A stretch of DNA of 64,000 nucleotides from VXNE01 sp963665455 (GTDB lineage Bacteria; Pseudomonadota; Gammaproteobacteria; Pseudomonadales; Azotimanducaceae). How positions within the stretch are numbered: the first letter of the stretch is position 1; each line of letters begins with the position of its first letter. Location: assembly GCA_963665455.1 (NCBI GenBank), contig OY762279.1, positions 3,038,001-3,102,000 of the forward strand, given 5' to 3'. The translations under genes and the position numbers were made by a program. This document shows, in pieces, positions 61,992 to 64,000 of this stretch. The notes under the pieces were generated by a model that was not told where the DNA came from, did not search any database, and saw only the letters and a list, made by a program, of their open reading frames with translations.

Positions 61992-62949
61992 ACGCCTACT
62001 TCTCGTGGCCGTTTGTGGATGCTGGCTCGCGTCGGCCTGGGCTGCGGCCGACGTACCCATGACACCGTGGGGCAAGCCGAGCCTCGAAGGCGTCTGGACG
62101 ACGGCCACGCTGACCCCGTTGGAACGCCCCGAATCCCTCGACGGCACCCCGCTCACGGCGGCCCAGCAAGCGGAGATGGAAGCGGAGGCGGAACGGTTCT
62201 GGCAGGCGCTTGAGCAGCCCCCGCCGCCGGGACAGGTGGGCGGCTACAACCGCGAGTGGCTCGACCCGGGCATGAAGGCCCTGCCCGATGGCCGCCCGTC
62301 GCTCGTCATCGACCCACCGGACGGCCGCATCCCCTGGCGACCGGAAGCCCGGGCGGCGTCCGAGGCCGAGGCGGCGCGGTATGGCGTCGGCCCCTACTAC
62401 TCCTACACGGACCTCGACACCGGTGAACGCTGCCTCTCCGACGGTGTCACGATGGCACCGCTGCAGCCCTACAACATGAACTACCAGATATTCCAGACGG
62501 AAGATCATGTCGCGATCGTGCACGAGATGTACCACGAGTACCGCATCGTGCCCCTCGACGGACGGCCCTTCGTCCCGGAGGAGGTGGGCCAGTGGCTGGG
62601 GGACGCGCGGGGGCACTGGGAGGGCGACACGCTCGTCATCGTCTCCAAGGGATTCGCGGACAAGTCGGACTACTACTGGGCGTGGCCCTGGCGTGCGGCG
62701 AGGCCGTCGCTCACGGTGGTGGAGCGGTTGCGCCGGGTGGACGGGGAGACGATCGACTACGAGTTCACCGTGACCGACCCGGAGATGTTCATCCGCCCCT
62801 GGACCGCGTCCGCGCCGATGACAACGGACCAGGCGTCCCGCGGCGTGACGGCGGGCCCCCTCTACGAGTTCGCCTGCCACGAAGGCAACTACGCACTGCC
62901 GAACATCCTGCGCGGCGCCCGGGTCGAGGCGCAACTCGCGGGAGAGTGA
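61984..62949 (+). CDS. Secreted protein of unknown function (paralogue B)
   Basis: A 321-residue exported protein starting at ATG 61984, overlapping the previous stop. Signal peptide LLLVAVCGCWLASAWAAADV; mature WGKPSLEGVWTTATLTPLER, then YQIFQTEDHVAIVHEMYHEY, ARGHWEGDTLVIVSKGFADK and FTVTDPEMFIRPWTASAPM, which align one-to-one with paralogue A. Two late Cys/His near FACHEGNYALPN are seen. Likely secreted or periplasmic; function unknown. Confidence 0.8.
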   Translation: MRERLLLVAVCGCWLASAWAAADVPMTPWGKPSLEGVWTTATLTPLERPESLDGTPLTAAQQAEMEAEAERFWQALEQPPPPGQVGGYNREWLDPGMKALPDGRPSLVIDPPDGRIPWRPEARAASEAEAARYGVGPYYSYTDLDTGERCLSDGVTMAPLQPYNMNYQIFQTEDHVAIVHEMYHEYRIVPLDGRPFVPEEVGQWLGDARGHWEGDTLVIVSKGFADKSDYYWAWPWRAARPSLTVVERLRRVDGETIDYEFTVTDPEMFIRPWTASAPMTTDQASRGVTAGPLYEFACHEGNYALPNILRGARVEAQLAGE

Positions 62950-62989
62950 AGGGGGATCCATCGCCGTCGCCGCCGGGCTCGCCGGCGCG

Positions 62990-63622
62990 CTACCACCGCA
63001 ACACGTTCCGCGCCGCCGGCCTTGCCCGATAGCGTTCGTCCCAGGCCCGCAGCAGGGGCCGCTCGCCGAACAGATCCGCGTCCACGAAACGCAGGAACTG
63101 TAGTGACGCGGCAAGCGTGCAGTCGGCGATGGAAACCCGCTCGCCGAGCAGGAGGGGCCGCCCGTCGCCGAGGAGGCCTTCCAGGTAGTCGAGCGGGACC
63201 TGGACGCTGGCCTCCATCTGCGCGGCCTTCTCCGGGTCCGGTGGCCTCCCGATGGGGGACTTCTTCGCGTGTACGTACGTTCCCATGGGACCGGCGACGC
63301 GCAGGTCCACGATGCGTTCGACGTCGCGCGCCCGGCCACGGGCCTCGGGGCTGCCGTCGAGCAGGGCGCCGTCCGGGAATCTGTCCTCCAGGTACGCGAT
63401 GATCGCGAGCGATTCGACGAAGTAGCTGCCGTCGTCGAGTTCGAGCACGGGCAGCGTCCCGAACGGGTTCCGCGCCAGGTGCTCGGGTTCGCGCTGACGG
63501 CCCTTCAGCGTGTTCACCACGATCTGCTCGATGCCCATGTCGGTGCCAAGCTCCGCGCGCTCGGCGATGTAGAGCATGACCTTGGTCGGATTGGGCGCCA
63601 GCGGCACCATGTAGAGCTTCAC
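62990..63622 (-). CDS. Glutathione S-transferase family protein
   Basis: A 210-residue GST starting at GTG 63622, which overlaps the stop of the luciferase-like gene (GTGA). The N-terminal domain is KLYMVPLAPNPTKVMLYIAE then ARNPFGTLPVLELDDGSYFV and ESLAIIAYLEDRFPDG; the C-terminal domain has LLLGERVSIADCTLAASLQF with the N-cap Asp. A Ser/Thr near the N-terminus could activate glutathione (APNPTK). Linked to a flavin oxidoreductase, it may conjugate or isomerise an oxidised product. Confidence 0.9.
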   Translation of the reverse strand: MKLYMVPLAPNPTKVMLYIAERAELGTDMGIEQIVVNTLKGRQREPEHLARNPFGTLPVLELDDGSYFVESLAIIAYLEDRFPDGALLDGSPEARGRARDVERIVDLRVAGPMGTYVHAKKSPIGRPPDPEKAAQMEASVQVPLDYLEGLLGDGRPLLLGERVSIADCTLAASLQFLRFVDADLFGERPLLRAWDERYRARPAARNVLRW

Positions 63623-64000
63623 GCGATGTCCTCCATCAGGTCCACGATGTTCTCCAGCAGTTCGAAGCGGGCGCGGTCGGGCGGGGTGCCGTCGAGGCCG
63701 AGCTTCAGGGTCGTGACGCCCGCCGCTCCGTATCTCCGCAGCCGGTCCGCGACCATCTCGCGCGTCCCCACGGCCTGGAACTCCGTCACCATAGCATCCG
63801 GGACGCGCTCGGCGGCAGCGTCGCGCTTGCCGGCGAGCCACAGGGACTGCACCGCCCTGGCGTCCTCTTCGTATCCGGCGCGCCGGAATGCGTCGTTGTA
63901 GAAGTTGGTCGTGGCGGAGCCCATGCCGCCCATGTTGAAGGCGACGCCGCGCTTGCGCCGTTGGATCATGCCCTCGACATCCTCGCCGATTTCCACCCGC
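63619..64000 (-). CDS. Luciferase-like oxidoreductase, 5' end beyond the window
   Basis: The C-terminal 125 or so residues of an LLM-class (F420-dependent-like) enzyme; the frame is open to the right edge. Visible are AFNMGGMGSATTNFYNDAFR, AVGTREMVADRLRRYGAAGV and TTLKLGLDGTPPDRARFELL, the final helix-strand of the barrel. It overlaps the GST start by four bases, so both are in one operon. Confidence 0.85.
   Translation of the reverse strand, partial: RVEIGEDVEGMIQRRKRGVAFNMGGMGSATTNFYNDAFRRAGYEEDARAVQSLWLAGKRDAAAERVPDAMVTEFQAVGTREMVADRLRRYGAAGVTTLKLGLDGTPPDRARFELLENIVDLMEDIA

Overview
The window is high-GC, densely coded DNA from what looks like an uncultured proteobacterium, probably a gammaproteobacterium. 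Reasons: a DjlA-type J protein, a class I fumarase, NodT-family RND efflux, TesB, a LapG-like protease, very short intergenic gaps, many GTG/TTG starts and many ATGA/GTGA overlaps. Several Fe(II)/2-oxoglutarate dioxygenases, luciferase-like flavin monooxygenases, acyl-CoA enzymes, an ankyrin protein, a Fic protein and several toxin-antitoxin loci recall marine or sponge-associated lineages; that placement is inference. I found no rRNA, tRNA or CRISPR array.

Layout. 1-5.7 kb: tripartite RND efflux operon (outer-membrane factor cut by the left edge, adaptor, pump). 5.7-13.7 kb: an AlbA_2/Schlafen-like regulator, a TauD-type dioxygenase, an acyl-CoA dehydrogenase, a serine hydrolase, a double-ATPase ABC protein and an AGCS symporter with an unusual inserted domain. 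13.8-17.9 kb: a RES/Xre toxin-antitoxin pair, djlA, and a complete 2147-bp insertion sequence with perfect 18-bp ends and a 7-bp target duplication; it carries a Dam-type adenine methylase overlapping its DDE transposase and has replaced the last codons of djlA. 18.0-23.4 kb and 24.0-32.8 kb: two compact co-directional catabolic-looking gene trains, each containing a PhyH-family dioxygenase of the same subfamily and ending in a luciferase-like oxidoreductase. 32.9-34.8 kb: Fic protein, a five-hairpin repeat element and a MazEF-like pair. 34.9-44.4 kb: PQQ quinohemoprotein dehydrogenase, EthD protein, MFS carrier, a probable selenoprotein read through an in-frame TGA, an Uma2 fragment cut by a second copy of the hairpin repeat, a halogenase-like flavoprotein, a luciferase-like monooxygenase and an alpha/beta hydrolase lacking its nucleophilic serine. 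44.5-54.7 kb: RidA, a broken PIN toxin gene, an Rpn-like nuclease, fumarase, acetoacetate-CoA ligase, GST, malonyl-CoA synthetase, a beta-lactamase-like lipoprotein and another luciferase-like enzyme. 54.7-64 kb: a truncated PhyH gene, secreted proteins, an acyl-CoA dehydrogenase-like hydroxylase, a second GPH carrier, a CBS protein, a divergent LapG-like protease/TPR lipoprotein pair, two paralogous secreted proteins, a GST and a luciferase-like gene cut by the right edge.

Functionally the backbone suggests uptake and oxidation of small organic molecules (GPH/MFS carriers, PhyH/TauD and flavin oxygenases, acyl-CoA dehydrogenases, thioesterase, CoA ligases), interspersed with mobile and toxin-antitoxin islands. 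Most notable are the hidden selenoprotein (39222-40160), the methylase-carrying IS with exact boundaries (15732-17878) and the five-hairpin repeat (33945-34102, partial copy 40566-40665).
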